DNA of 64,000 nt from Enoplolaimus lenunculus (Eukaryota > Nematoda > Enoplea > Enoplida > Thoracostomopsidae). Below are positions 36,317-49,600 of this stretch, in pieces (position 1 is the stretch's first letter; each line of letters opens with the position of its first letter). The position numbers and the translations under genes were made by a program. The notes below the pieces were generated by a model that saw nothing but the letters and a program-made list of their open reading frames with translations, had not been told where the DNA came from and ran no database searches. The DNA lies in assembly GCA_030248215.1 (NCBI GenBank), contig JASANG010001984.1, positions 186,001-250,000 on the forward strand, given 5' to 3'.

Positions 36317-39300
36317 TTATAACTTGACTAACATAGGACCGACTAAGCTTTTTGACTTTTCCTCCCCGCATAATTCCTGAACCAAGCGTAGCGCAAATTC
36401 AAAAGCTGTACCGGGTCCGCGAGACGTTATAATATTACCGTCTTTAACTACCCGTTCTTCTGAGTATTTGTATCCTGCAAAAAACCAAACATTCCAAACA
36501 AATTAAGGCGATAAACAAATTGCAGCAAAGCAAAATTGCAGTACTGAGTTAGATTGAACCAGAACATCATTTTGCAGGCACATGAACTGTAATAAGCCAA
36601 AATTTAATGCAATTCCTGCCAAAAAACGTATTTCAGTAAAACACGCAAAATAAAATATGAACTACTGACCTGCAGCTGATAAGGCATCCTTAAAAGCAGG
36701 AAACGAAGTTAGCGTTTTACCAGTACCGATTTTGTGACTATTGAGTGCAGTTGGCCCAGCGCAAATTGCAGCTACAATGCGTCCAGCTGCGTTTTGTTCA
36801 GTTAAAATTTTCCCTACATCCGGTGACTGAAATATTAAGGATGATACACCATATTGTTTATCGAAATGGCGAAAACTGGTACATTTATCTTCCTCATTGT
36901 TACGCCAAAAGATCTGAACACTAAATAACTTATGGAAAACCGATAGATATTCCAATACAAAAATGAACATGTATCACATTTTGAAAATTTCCTATCTAAC
37001 AGGGAGAGAGAAGGTCATACACTAATCCGAAATGCACCTGTAATTTATAATTTAACGTTTCGTTAGATGTTAACCGTTTTTATACACCTGAAACAGTAAA
37101 ACATCTAATAATACCACAATATGTGCACAACACCTACCGCAGCAATAGCATTAGCACCGCCAGCACCTCCAGGTATCACAATTGCGTCATACGATTTACC
37201 CGAAGCAGTAGCGTCAGATAATGATTTGTCTGGTTTTACAAACACGCCACGACTGCATTTGACAACATCTGGACCCGTTAAACCTCCCACAGTAACATCG
37301 ACCTGAATCAGAAACGCAGTAATAACTATTTAAATTTCGCATTTAAAACCAAATATTACTAAATCTTCGCTTAATGATGTACGTAATGTAGTATCCTATC
37401 TGTTTACTAAGTATAGCGTGCTGAAGTTGGAAATGCATTGGCAAAATTTCGCTATAAGAATCGACATCAGCCAAAATTTTTGTATCAGCACATTCCCAGA
37501 ATATATGCTGATAAACGAAGCCAAATAATGTTGCGTACATAACTGTCATTTTTATAGATTAAATGCCATAAATTTAAAAGTAACAGAAAATCATTTGTTT
37601 TGTTTCTGATACTCGACAAGATCACAAACCGTTAATTAACACACATTATATACGGAAGCGGTTTGAACGGCAGAATTTGCAGGCAATGCAACCAGGGGAT
37701 CCGGCAGCGAGAGGCCGAGCAAAACGTCCTTGCAACAGTTGCAAAAGAAACTACAACGGGAAACAGATCGGCAGTTTATTGCGCATACGATAAGAGCAGC
37801 AAGGCTGTCCGCCTGGTTTGCTAAACCTATTCGTATCCGGAGAATAAGAGGGAAACAGAGCTGCCAGAATTTTCGATGGATGCAGGAACTCGGCATTCAA
37901 TGGCGGAGATGATTGAGTATTTTGAGATGAGTTAGCAAGGATTGCGGAGATTAGTCGGAGAGCGTTAGATTTGTGTAAGGGTTGTCTGCTGGTGGATCAG
38001 CAGAGAAAACTAGGACTGGCGATGGATACGCAATCGGCGGCGCAGGTTGAACCCCAAGCGGGTTTGAGCAAAGAGCAGACGCGGGCTGAATCACAACCTG
38101 GGCCAACAACCGAGCCCAAGCGAGCGAAAAAGAGTAGAAATTAGTGACGGAGCAGGAAACGTGGCCTCCAAAAGGAAACGGAAAGGAGCTGGTAGCACAT
38201 GGGATGCGTTCAGCGTCAATACGTGAAGCAGGTTTGGTGACACTTCTTTCGGTGGCGTTCGGATCTGGTGAGGTGCCGTTATCACCGAGGAGGACACAAC
38301 GGATTGACGCGAAGCAGATAGCCGAGAGAAGGTTGAGAGGAAGGCGGAGAGGTTGACAGTGCAATAGGCTTCTCGAGTAGGAGGAAAGGACCAGCACCAG
38401 GTCCAGGGTATGTTCAGGTGGTAGGGCCTTCAGGTGAAGTGAGGTGGAGATTCGACCGGCGAGGCGTAGGGCGTAATCTCAGGGAAGGCGCGATAGGCCT
38501 AAGGGTCCAGTCCAGGGTTATGTACGGCCGTCAATAGGGTCGGCGGTAAGTCGGATAGGGTCATGACAGGCGAATCCCGTGTACAATGCCGCGGATGTAC
38601 AGCAGCACGTAGCAGCGGCGCCCCGGATGCAGGCGCCAGTGATGCAGGGGCAGCTGTGAACCACCCGCTGGGCCAGGTAGGGTGCCACCCCAAATCTGAC
38701 AACTGTTGTATGAGCGGTATCCTGCAAGGTTTGGCGGTCAAGTGGCGCAACCATAGATTACTGACAATCGGCGATTCTTTTATCGACACAAGTGGAGAAT
38801 GTGCGACAGCAGATTCGACAAAGTCGACAGATGGAACGGCAACAGCAAGGCACGGAGCAGTAAGGTCGGGAACAGGAACAGTACATGCAGGATGAATTGA
38901 ACTTATATTATTCGGACGTTCCAAAATCGACGCGTCGGCGTCATTTTTAATGGACTATACTAATCGCGGGTGGTTAGAGTCCGGATGCTGGGGTTCGTTG
39001 GTACGCTGGGTGTCTGCAAGGTATAAAATCGCAATGGGTAATACGTCGGTCGAGTGATGTGTTCATTTTTGGCGTGCTGGGGTACTGGTAGGTCAATTGG
39101 TGATTATAAGGGCAGATATGCTGTTGGATGTGGGTGCAATGTAGGGATCGACCGGATGCGAGATCCGGGTATTGAAGAATTATCCACAGATCCGGCCCGG
39201 ATCCGGTAAATGCAAAATTTTGGATCCGGTCGTTCCGTAGTGCAATGACAATGAGGTCTTTGGTCGCGTGTGGAACTGTAAATAATGTACAAAAGACTTG

Positions 39301-40942
39301 TTCAAAAATTATTACTTTTATCTCGGAGAAGAAGTTGTTACTTGTTATGGGGTTGTTATTTGTTGATGATATACGCTTTTTAGCGACGTTCAAAAAAGGC
39401 GGCAAATTAGGGCCATAAACTAAAACCAAAACCCAAATCCACACCTTAACGGAGTCCTTCGCTCCACATATTCTCTCTTAGAACTTAAATTAGGCTTACC
39501 CGTTGCTAAATGGAGTAAAAATACTACATTCTATGCTATTGCGTCTGTACCACAATGTCATGTCAAAATAAGCCCTGCGTGGCCATGATGAATAATTGCT
39601 CATAAAACTGATGGTTTTATCCGCGAAGTAACATAGCTAGTCATCAACTGATTCTGACGTCAGCGAGCAACCGGAATTACGATTTACCGGAACCGGAATT
39701 GGAAAATTCCCGGAAAATGAAAAATACATGATACCCAAAAATTCATTATTATTTACTTTTTTGCAATATTGGTGAAATAACCCTAGTTGGAGATGTCACT
39801 TTATCTGCTCTATTTTAAATTTTCATAATCCAATACACGGAAGCGAAATAATGTACCTTCGATGGTTTATTTTTGGCCATTGTCAAGGTTTATATACTAT
39901 ACTAGTGAAATCTATATAATTTTTATCGTCATTTATTAGTAAAATGTCTTATGTTCCACGGACCAAAATTTACTATCGGTAAAAATTACCGGAACTGGAC
40001 GGTAAAAAATGCCGGAACCGGAATTAAGGTTGTACTCTGGCTGATATTTTGTTGTTGTTTGTATTGTTTTAATATGGCGTACAGGTTTAGTGTATATATG
40101 CTCTGAAACCGCAAACTGGTATCCCATATGCAAATTAAACCCAAATGGGGCTGGGGTAGCCAGCCTCCATAATCAGTCTATTAGTTGAGCAGCTGGGGTT
40201 TGGCCCATTTTTGTTGTTCTTGCTTTATTTTCATAGTTAGTTTAATTGTGCAAAGGATCGAGTTGCGGGTTGTGTAGTGTAAGTTAGGTATAATTTAATC
40301 GAGTCACGGAAGTTCTATATGAACCTCAGACTAGTGCAGGATTAGCGATTGTCTTGCTAACGTGCCCATAGCTCGCAAAGCTTACGTGCGGTCGTGGAAA
40401 TAATTTGGGGAAACTGTGAAATGTGTTAACAGGGGCTTAGAGAGTTGTTGGAGTATTGCAGTTAGATAATTTTAACGGGGTTAGTTTTGGCCGAATTGCG
40501 GGGTAATCATGGAAATATTTGGAATTTACAGGGTGTACCGTGTGTAGTGTGTGAGCTTGTTGCTAGTTGAAAACCAATTTAGTCGCATCGTAGTAGAACC
40601 TTTGGGAACTGGTCAACAAAGGGATTATTGACATCGTAGCAGACGATTAGTTTCGGCAATCTAAGCAATATTTATTGATTGTTGCCATAGTTGTTACTGC
40701 TGTAAGGCATCTGGAACAGGAGGGAATAAACCGATAAATGGCTGCAATTCTGAATCAGTGCTGTATACCGTTACATTGAGAAAACGGACTTAAATCTAAG
40801 TTGATGATTGGCCTGAAATATAGTAAATCTCGAACTTTTCACACTGACTTACACCACCACGCCGCAGTACATCAATTGCAATCACAGCTTCCATCTCTTC
40901 AGCACCTTCCGCCAAAATAACAAGTGCAGTCTTATCACTCAT
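36317..40942 (-). CDS. PARK7: DJ-1/PARK7 family protein
   Basis: DJ-1 is a small cysteine-dependent protein of the DJ-1/PfpI fold that protects cells from oxidative stress; deglycase and chaperone activities have been proposed. The four exons, 5' to 3', are 40853-40942, 37138-37302, 36670-36826 and 36317-36474. Phases agree and the product is 189 residues, the same as human DJ-1. The nucleophile is C107 in [10 protein letters not shown] and the partner glutamate is E18 in AEEMEAV. Other family blocks are [31 protein letters not shown] and [12 protein letters not shown]. The position of human H126 holds phenylalanine (TSFPAFKD). Intron 1 (3.55 kb) contains a GC-rich fossil. The gene starts 2.7 kb from the divergent PNO1 gene. 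Confidence 0.96.
37640..38940. pseudogene. GC-rich coding-like fossil in DJ-1 intron 1, origin unknown
   Basis: About 1.3 kb is sharply richer in G+C, purines on the plus strand and CAG/GCAG words than the surrounding intron, and several frames stay open for 60-150 codons without one consistent gene. This composition is what a decayed coding insert looks like, perhaps the capsid-like part of a retroelement or a retrocopied gene. It is broken in many places. I recognise no conserved motif well enough to name a family and see no terminal repeats. Confidence 0.4.
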
Positions 40943-41005
40943 ATCACATATACTTTACTGTTCAGTTAGTAATGGTCAAACTTACGAGAAGCTATATAAA
41001 CGTAA

Positions 41006-41198
41006 GGTTGAGGTTCTTATAAGGCATGAAAACAGAAAAACTGAGCAGTTGATTGTGACGCGGCGTGGCTCAGTGGATAGCGCGCTGGACTGATAATCTG
41101 TGGACCGAGTTCCAAACCTGTTGAGAGCGTCCCTCATTTTCAGCTGCTGAGAACTAAAAACTGAAAAACTGTTGCACCTTAGTCTACCAAACTTATCA
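41006..41198 (+). repeat. tRNA-derived SINE, copy 2
   Basis: GAGGTTCTTATAAGGCATG leads into a tRNA-like body beginning at about 41059 (GCGGCGTGGCTCAGTGGATA, then GCGCGCTGGACTGATAATC; anticodon GAT) and a tail ending CCAAACTTATCA. It is homologous end to end to the copy at 18991-19178 but in the opposite orientation. The T arm has lost pairing (GAGTTCCAAACC), so it is not a working tRNA. Confidence 0.75.
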
Positions 41199-41617
41199 TA
41201 TTGAAGAGCGTTTCAACAAAACCAGTAGGAAAACACACAAAACCACTTGATACGGCGAAAAAATGCTAAAATTAGCTATGTTTGAAGTCTGACGGCGATC
41301 GAATGGGACACATAAATTTGTTAATGGCTATGTCAGCGATTTAAATGTCTATGATTAAATTAGCTTCCCTCCTAGCTAACTGATTTCCGTATAAGTCATA
41401 ATATGAATCCCACCTTCCACTTAGCAACAGATTAAGTCACAATTACGAACCGCTCTTGGGAACCAAAAACTTTTTTGTTAAAAATTATACAATTTTATAC
41501 CATTCTATTTTAGTGCAGCTTGAGTTGATTTGAGTTGTGCTGTTTTGGAATAAAGACGTCTGGTTAACGAGTTGTTGTCAATGATTCGGCGCGGTACCAG
41601 CGAGCATGGGTCCGCGT

Positions 41618-42014
41618 CAGGGTGCAACCAGAATATTCCGGTTCTGGTAGTGAAATCCGGTTTTTTTTGCCGGAATTTTCTGGTATTTTCGTTATTGAAA
41701 ATTTTTTTCTCATTCGAAAATATGAGAAAAATTGACATATTGTAACTTATTTTTCTAAAATTGTCTGAGCGTGTATTGCCAAAATTTTCAATCTGTGTCT
41801 GATCATACGTTTCCAGCTACTGCATTTGTTTCAGGATTTTAGCATCCTAAGTGGTGTTTTTATGGTTAAAAGCGATAAAATAGCGTTAAAAATAAATTTT
41901 GCGGTAACAAGAATTTTTGCTTTCTGGTTTCGGCTTCGGTTACAGTTCCTGTATTTTCAACTTTCCGGTTGTGGTTCCGTTTCCGGCATTTTATAATTAC
42001 GGTTTTACGCCCAA
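41618..42014. mobile_element. hAT-like miniature element, CAGGGTG family
   Basis: It starts CAGGGTGCAACCAGAATA; the right end has decayed. The interior matches 5265-5596. Flanking 8-mers gtccgcgt and gtcgtcgt agree at 6 of 8. Subterminal sequence is rich in TTCCGG and CCGGAA. Confidence 0.6.
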
Positions 42015-42352
42015 GTCGTCGTCAAATTATCCCTGTGACCTCGAGCCTATCAATTTCTGAAATCTTGCGTGCAAAGCCAGCTTGATCGTCTACCAATTTG
42101 CATACAGTAAAAAGGCAAACATTCAATTTGGGAACCTTATCTTGTTCCCTACAGGTCGCGAAACCTGGCCATGCCATTGGTAGTTGTTCTACATTAAATC
42201 ACTTGATAAATGTTCAATTCAGAACTTTACTGATACTTTTATTTTGCGGCAATTTTTGCTCTTTTTGGGTATATATGTCGAGTACTGGTGGACGTATTGT
42301 GAAATACAGACGGTCACTAGTTGTGTGTTGCTTGTGAATAATGGGTCATCCA

Positions 42353-42713
42353 CAGTGGCGGATCCAGGATCTCACAATGGGGGGGTCAAAATTTCGTAGG
42401 TAATAAACTTATTTTTGACCCACGCACAGACCACGAACTATTACCATAAAATTGACTTCTTTACGTTCGTTCAATTGAGATGAATCACAATAAAACTAAC
42501 TCTAAACAACAGGGCGGCAACATAAAAGTTCAGATTTGGTTTCAAACAGGCACAAATTTAACGTCAGCAACATCTGTTTCTGTTTATGAATGAGTTGGAA
42601 CTGTCTGCTATTTTCGGAACAGCGTCGAATAGCAATTGACACTATATATAATTTATGTTGAGATGCGGTTGGGGGGCCACGGCCGGGGTGGGCCCCCCAT
42701 GAATCCGCCATTG
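42353..42713. mobile_element. hAT-like miniature element with CAGTGGCGGATCC ends
   Basis: It starts CAGTGGCGGATCCAGGAT and ends ATGAATCCGCCATTG. It is flanked by a perfect 8-bp duplication gtcatcca (42345-42352 and 42714-42721). These ends are widespread in animal hAT elements. G-runs and C-runs lie inside both ends. It has no coding capacity. Confidence 0.88.
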
Positions 42714-43678
42714 GTCATCCACGTAATAGTGCGTGCACTAGGTAAACAATTGTCCAGGTCTGGGTAAGGACCTATTTAATTTTCAGGAACTCTGTAGGAA
42801 GGATCTAAAGTTTCAAGCCGTCAAACGCTTATTTTACATATTAAAGTTGCAAGTTAATTTTAAAGGAACGACCATTATTTTCACTTTTTGTCCATAAATT
42901 CCGCCCACCTCTGGATTTTATCAGCCAATTCCCTGGCAATAAAGAAAGTCGATTTCTCATAGGTGTACCATTTTATCGGAAATTTAGACCCTAATTCAAC
43001 GGCACTTAACTGAAGCTACGATGGCTTATCAGACGTGGACGCAGGCTGAGCAGAGTTGTACGCTTATTTTCTCGACTCAGTGAGCAGTGATCATAGTCGC
43101 TACCGGCTTTGAAGTGACATGACTTAAGTTCAGTGCTGCTGTGGATGTATTAAGTTGAAACTTAAAATATAATTTGTAGTTTTGACTTTAAATCCGAGTT
43201 ATCCAACAAGTTATTCTGCATGCCTAAGAAGGTGATTTTATCAAAAAAGTGTACTAGCTTTTCGCTTCAAACCTAACTTTGCACGCAGCTATTGACTATA
43301 ACTGGACTTTCTTCGATAAAAGACCCGGACGATGTTAATTTAATGGGCGTAACAGTAGATTAAGTGTATTCATAAGCCTAACCCTAAGCCTAAGCGTTGC
43401 AAAAGTGTGTTCCTAAAAGCCTAAGCCTAAGCCTAAGAGGCCCACCAAAAACCTGAACGCCCCTTAACGTAACATGGGCCAAAGTCCCAACCGCCCAAAG
43501 TCAAAGGTCAACTTTAAGTCCTTTTCTGTAACCCTTCATTCCGATATAGGTTAATTACGTAGCTATATACTTTTAAAGACATTTACAACAAAATTTTAGT
43601 TTTTGGACAACGATATGCGAACTAAATTTTAATTTCATTTGTTAAAAACAATTCAGAATATAAATATTAAATAAAAGC

Positions 43679-46600
43679 ATGTCCGAAATACCAGAAGTTG
43701 GTGCTGACATAAGTCGGCGTGAATTGAAAAGAAAGGCAGACACGCAAAAATTACCAATGTCAAATGAGCCTATGGTTATCGACGTTGCTGAAGAGTCTCG
43801 TGGTGATAGCATCAGTGGTGAAGGAACATCTGGCAATGCAGAACCAACGGCGAAAAAACTGAAAGCTGAGGTAAATTGTGTTGCAGCTTCATTAATGTAC
43901 AAAATCAGGAAAACGATTTTCTGTCAAAAATCCAGTATTGCATGCTCGACTTTACGAGTTTCCAACAATACGTAGTTTCATTGACTATTTGTAAGGAGTA
44001 TTCATTGCTGTAAAGGTGTGGTTGAAAACTGTCGAAAAGATCTTTTATAGGTTTATATGACTGAGAGTTTAGTGACTAATTGCAGCTTCAGCGTGTTAAT
44101 TTTATAATAAATGCCATATATTGTTGTGATTTCAGAATATGGTAGAAACCCGTAAAATTCAAGTTCCACGACATCGGTACCGTCCTTTGAAAGAAAATTG
44201 GTTGAAAATATTCACGCCACTTGTCCAACATTTGAATCTTCAAGTGCGCTTCAACTTGAAATCCAGACACGTTGAAATCAGGGTTAATCAATGCGTGTTG
44301 TAATTTTCTTTTAACCTTACTTTATTATGTATTCCAAAAATCGCAGTTGTTTACTTAACCGTTTGTTCAATTGACTGCTCAAGTTTCCGATCTACAATAC
44401 CAGTAGTGCGCCGTTCGCAATATTTTCGTCACCGATGCAGCAAACTCTCTTCTAGACCAAAGCTATCATGAGGTCGTTCTGAAAACGAGCTCATGATAAC
44501 CCTGGTCTATTACAAATTTTTCTTATGTCCCAGGGCTATCAGGCGTGTTCCCGTTCGTCAAAACTCTCCATAGCCCTGGACTATCATGAACTTTCTCATT
44601 TTTTGACACACAGAACAAACACATACACAACACAAGCCCACGCAATGCAATTTAACACACAAACAGCACACACATATCGGGTTGCGGATTTTCAAATTGT
44701 GAAAGTTTATGTTTTAGCCCTGATCTAAGACAATGTTTGTGGCATCGCTCTCTCAAAGTTCAAAAATTTGTCTTTGCCACAAAACTCCTCATAACCCTGA
44801 GCTATCGAAAAGGGCAGAGGATTATAATTTTAAAATTGGTTGGTTAAAGGCTTATAATTCTAAAATTTTAACAAAGGTATCAAGTTTCATAACACTGTGT
44901 GTTACGAATAGGAAGGTATATGTATGTAATGTAAAATTTCGTGATAGCTCAGGGCTATCGCGAATTTCAAGAAAGGGGTTGACACTTGATAGCCCTGGGC
45001 TATAAGAGAAATCTTTTATAGACCAAGGCTATCACGAGCTCGTTTTCAAGATGAACTCGTGATAGCCCTGGTCTATAAGAAATTTGTGGCACCATTAGTA
45101 GTTATAGCCCCGGGGCTATAACTACTACCATTGACAAAATTATTGTGAACGGCGCATAACAGGCACTATTGCATAAAGTATATAGTGAAATACATATCCT
45201 GTAGGACAAACGTTGTACGAGCGGAATTTAAAATTTGCCAATGTTATATTTGTGAAATCTAAATACATATGTAAATATATATGTATATTTAAATATCAGG
45301 GTGCGACCGGATACCAAACACTGACGGAGCCGGAGCCGGGTAATCTAATATCCCGCTGGAGCCGGAGCCGGATAGTTAATTCGATTGTTTATTTAATCTC
45401 ATATTACTTTATAAGTTTATAGTTTGAATTCTGGTTTCTTAAATCATATTACTGTTTGAATTACTGGTTGAGCACACTAATTATGGTTTTTTTTAAATTA
45501 ATAGCCTATCACTCAAAAATTTCCACAAACGCATACATTTTTTAATTATATATTTCCACAAATAACTGAAATTCAAGCAAAAAACTAAAATAAAGTATCT
45601 GAGTAGCATTCAGATATCAGAACGTAACTCATAATTCTTCCTTTCATGGCCTATATTAAAAGTGTTTTCGAGACACAGCTTAACACTTTAACAATGAACC
45701 TATTCCATTATTCTGTTTATGTAACATTGCGTTCAGTTGCAATATTTGTTTGGCCCGTCTTACTTTTACGGTCGGGCATCCAGTTTATGTAAGATACTAT
45801 AAAATAGAGGTGTAAACAAACAAACAAATTAAAGAAATACAAATGCCAGAACAAATAATACACGGAAAGATATCTAGTCCACAAACAATTAAGAACCAAC
45901 CAACACAACCAAACCATCAAGTACGCAAACCATATTAACAATACTAACCAAAAGCTCGCATTTTACCCCGGCATCAACTTAGATTAAGCTTCAAGCGTTC
46001 GATCAATAAAATCGATAACTTGGCAGCTCACTTATTACGCCATATACTTTTTTAGACGTCCCATTCTTCTCGTTACCACCCCGCTATCCAATATACGTAC
46101 CTTAATCAAAACTTTAAAATGGTTTTTTCACAATAACGGCAAACCTTTTACGCACGCACAGGCCACGTTTGCTTAAGCTTACGCCATGCTTATGCGGAAT
46201 TCAAGTTACAACCGAGGCAGGCGGGACACGGTTTGTCCCATGTTGGTTTGACTTCAACATTAAAATTTGGGCTATCATATCGGGTCCACACATCTTACGC
46301 AGATGCCATATGACAACCTACAAATCACCACTCTCAGGTGTTTTTTTGTGTACAAGAGACGGTATGGCACATGATACTAGTGGACATTAATGCGAATATC
46401 ATATGATATTCCAAAATTACAACGAATATCATATGATATTCACCGGAACAGTGCAATCTTCGAGTGCTTATAAATGAATAGAATGTGGGATGACAGAGGC
46501 ACAGATGCCCCTAAAAGTACCAAAAGCAAGCGGGATTCATTTCCGGCACAAACGCGCTCAGAACTATAGCGTGATATTTAAAAATTCAAGTAAGTCAAAC

Positions 46601-49600
46601 TAAGTAAATTAGTTTCTTTTTTCAAATTTTTAAACAAATATCCGGCAAGAAAAAATACCGGAGCCGGATGCCGATTTTTTGCCGGAGCCGGATATCCGGT
46701 CGCACCCTGATAAATATGTAATTACTTTCATTTGACACCACTTGAACATGTTTTTGTATTTTAGCAAGGACCAGGATGCAAAGACGTAACGTCGTTGCAA
46801 AAAGCGGCTGATTTCGTGCGCGCGTTTACTTTAGGATTTGACGTGGATGTACGTAAGTCTTTCAAACAACAATGATATTTAACGCTAATATCAACATTTT
46901 GTCTCTATAATTTTTGTACAGTTTTGGAAAGCGTTGTGGTCGTCGTATTTTTGAATCGAGCAATCGTATGCATAAAATGCAAAAAGTTATTTGCTATGAG
47001 AACGTTTTGTTTATCTTAGTAATTGTAAAAATAAATTAAAATTGTGCAAAAGTGTGTTTCTGTGGCAAATCATAATAGAATGGCTTTTTTAGCATGTATG
47101 CTTAAAATTAGTTAGTCATAGCCAAGGTTTGTACTGTTTGAAGCAGTTTTGAGAGGTTTTTGATTTAAGAAGATAACCATACAATGGCTCATTATTAAAC
47201 AACTAGTCTTGCAGTATTTTGATATATCGGTAATTTCTGGGTTTAAACTGACCTGTTCTGAGAAGTTCATGTTATGTATGAAACTACTGACTTTCAGGAT
47301 GCGCTTGCACTTGTTCGGTTGGACGATTTATTTTTGGAAACGTTTGAAATTGGTGATGGTAATAAAATGCAATCCTTGAAAACATAAATGGCCGACCTCG
47401 GTTCTTAACAGAGAACGAGACTAAAACTATCATCGTTCGACCGGAGATCGGGCTCCGGCAAAAATTGACATCCATCCTAGCTCAGGCTCCGGTATTATAA
47501 CTTGACGGATGTTTTTTAAAAACTTCAAAAGATTGAAACCATCATTTGTATAATTGTATTTATGCAAACTACCATGGAATTGATTGACTTGCTTTTGCAT
47601 ATTTTTTTCTGTCGTAATGTGATAAAGATGATTGCTAACACTAAGCCTAAAGTTTGGCTTAAAAATAAATCTATATCTTGATCAGGGATCGGACGGATAT
47701 TAATTTTACCGGATGCCGGGACCGGAGACGGATTGTAAATTTGGTACCGGATCCGGATATTAACCGGATATAGCATATAAATTTGTGCACTATTGGAAGT
47801 ATTTGAGTCGTGCAAAAATATGTATTTATGGATTTTTAAGATTAACCTTTGGCTTGAATTTTTCATTCCGTGTCAGTCTCTACTCTTGACATTCCCGCAA
47901 TTGCAGTCGCTTCAAAATATCTAATATTTCGACATGTAAAAGCAGTTTTATGATATTTGGAACCACAACCACAAATATCCAGTATCCGGTAGGTTCACAT
48001 GGATACCGGAACGAGATACGGATGTCGAGTTTTTGCCGGATATTAAACTGAAACCGGATATGGTCGATCTCTAAACTTAGCCTAAGCCTAAGTAAAAATT
48101 ATAGCCTTAATCTTAACCACCCCAATTTTATAGTACCTAGAAACGAGATGTGCTTAAACGTAACATGGGCCAAACAAATATTGTAACTGAACGCGACGCT
48201 ACATAAACATAAAATAATGGTATAGGGTCGTTGTTAAAAAGTTAAAATGCATATACGTGAGTTGTTAAGCTTTATCACGTAAACAACTTGGGTATCTTGC
48301 GCCACGGAAGGAAGAATCGTTAGCTACGTTTTGATACTTGAATGCCATTTAATATATTTGTATTAATTATCCGGCTTCGGAATTTTTTGGTATCCGGTCG
48401 CACCCTGGTTTTGAGACAGCGATTTCTTCTGTGTCAGTGCTTGACTTTGTTGTAGTGTAGCAAGAATTTGGTTGCGGCCAACTGCCGAACTTCTACGTTT
48501 TCATGTTCAGACCGTAGTTCGACTCCAATTTCTTCTAATGTGTGTACGTACAGCGCGGTTTAATTGTACTTCAGCACTCAGCGAATGAATATTTGTTTGT
48601 AAGCATTTTGTTATTTCAGTCAAACCGTTAAAAGGTGAACATCTTTCTCGCGCTATCGGACGGGTGGCAGGTAAAGATGGTCGAACAAAGTTTACAATCG
48701 AAAATATTACGAAAACTAGGATTGTTCTTGCTGATAGGTACGTTTATGTTACACCACGTTTTAGTAGATTTTGACTGTTGTGTTTCTTTTGTGGAGACCT
48801 AAAGATATGCAGGTGTTGTTTTTGAGTTCGTATTGTCGTTTGATGAAACTGTGTTAATTTGCATAATTAATTAAGCGTAAATTAGGTCTTTCCACAATAT
48901 TTCACTAATTATTACAGTTAGAAGCAATCAAATTTTAGCATTATAGGATTTTTGGGTGCAAGGAATCCGTGTAGACTGTTTACAAACCTCCAAAGCCGAT
49001 AATTGAGCAGTTAGCTAATAGATAATTTGCATATTAGCATAGTTTATAAGCCTAAATTAGCACTTTTTACAATATTTCACTAATTATTAAAGTTAAAAGC
49101 AATATAATTTCAGCACTAAAGGGATTTTAGGTTTGAGGAATTTGAATAAATAGTTTACAAACAAACAAAACCGATAATTGAATAGTTGGCTAATAGCTAA
49201 TTTGCATATTAGCCTAATTGACAAGACAAAATTAGGACTTTTTAAATTATTCCAAAAATTATTAGGGTGGCTGAAGGGTTTTTGGGTGCGAGGAATCTGA
49301 GGAAATTGCTTACAAACCTCCAAAACCGAGGAACGAATAGTTAGCTAACAACTAATTTGCATATTACCTTAATTGCTTACGTGTGTTCGAGCTTCGCTCA
49401 ATAAATGTAGTCCCAGTACGACTGGTATTATCTAGTGTATTGTGGTTGCGGAAAACGGTTGTTTTAATACCATAAATGTTAATCTATACAGCGCAACAAA
49501 TATGGTAACTTGGTAATATATCGTAATAAATAATATTATATAATTTCCTGTCCTTTGCTGTATATAAATTGTAGTATATTTTCTTTAATTTCTGCATAGC

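Larger units (their letters stand above)
40943..43678. other. Divergent spacer between DJ-1 and PNO1
   Basis: It should contain both promoters. I find no host exon. It carries a tRNA-derived SINE, two hAT-like elements (41618-42014 and 42353-42713) and CTAAGCC-rich sequence at about 43375-43440. The 40 bases upstream of the PNO1 ATG are A/T only apart from a few residues. Confidence 0.6.

Noticed and set aside
38499-38924. Minus-strand 141-codon frame in the GC-rich block
   Set aside because: Long frames are expected by chance in high-G+C DNA, several overlapping frames are equally long, and none shows a recognisable domain. The block is treated as a fossil.
43375-43440. CCTAAGCC runs as a true interstitial telomere
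   Set aside because: The runs are imperfect, short and interspersed, and the telomere repeat of the species is unknown. They are kept only as a repeat observation.
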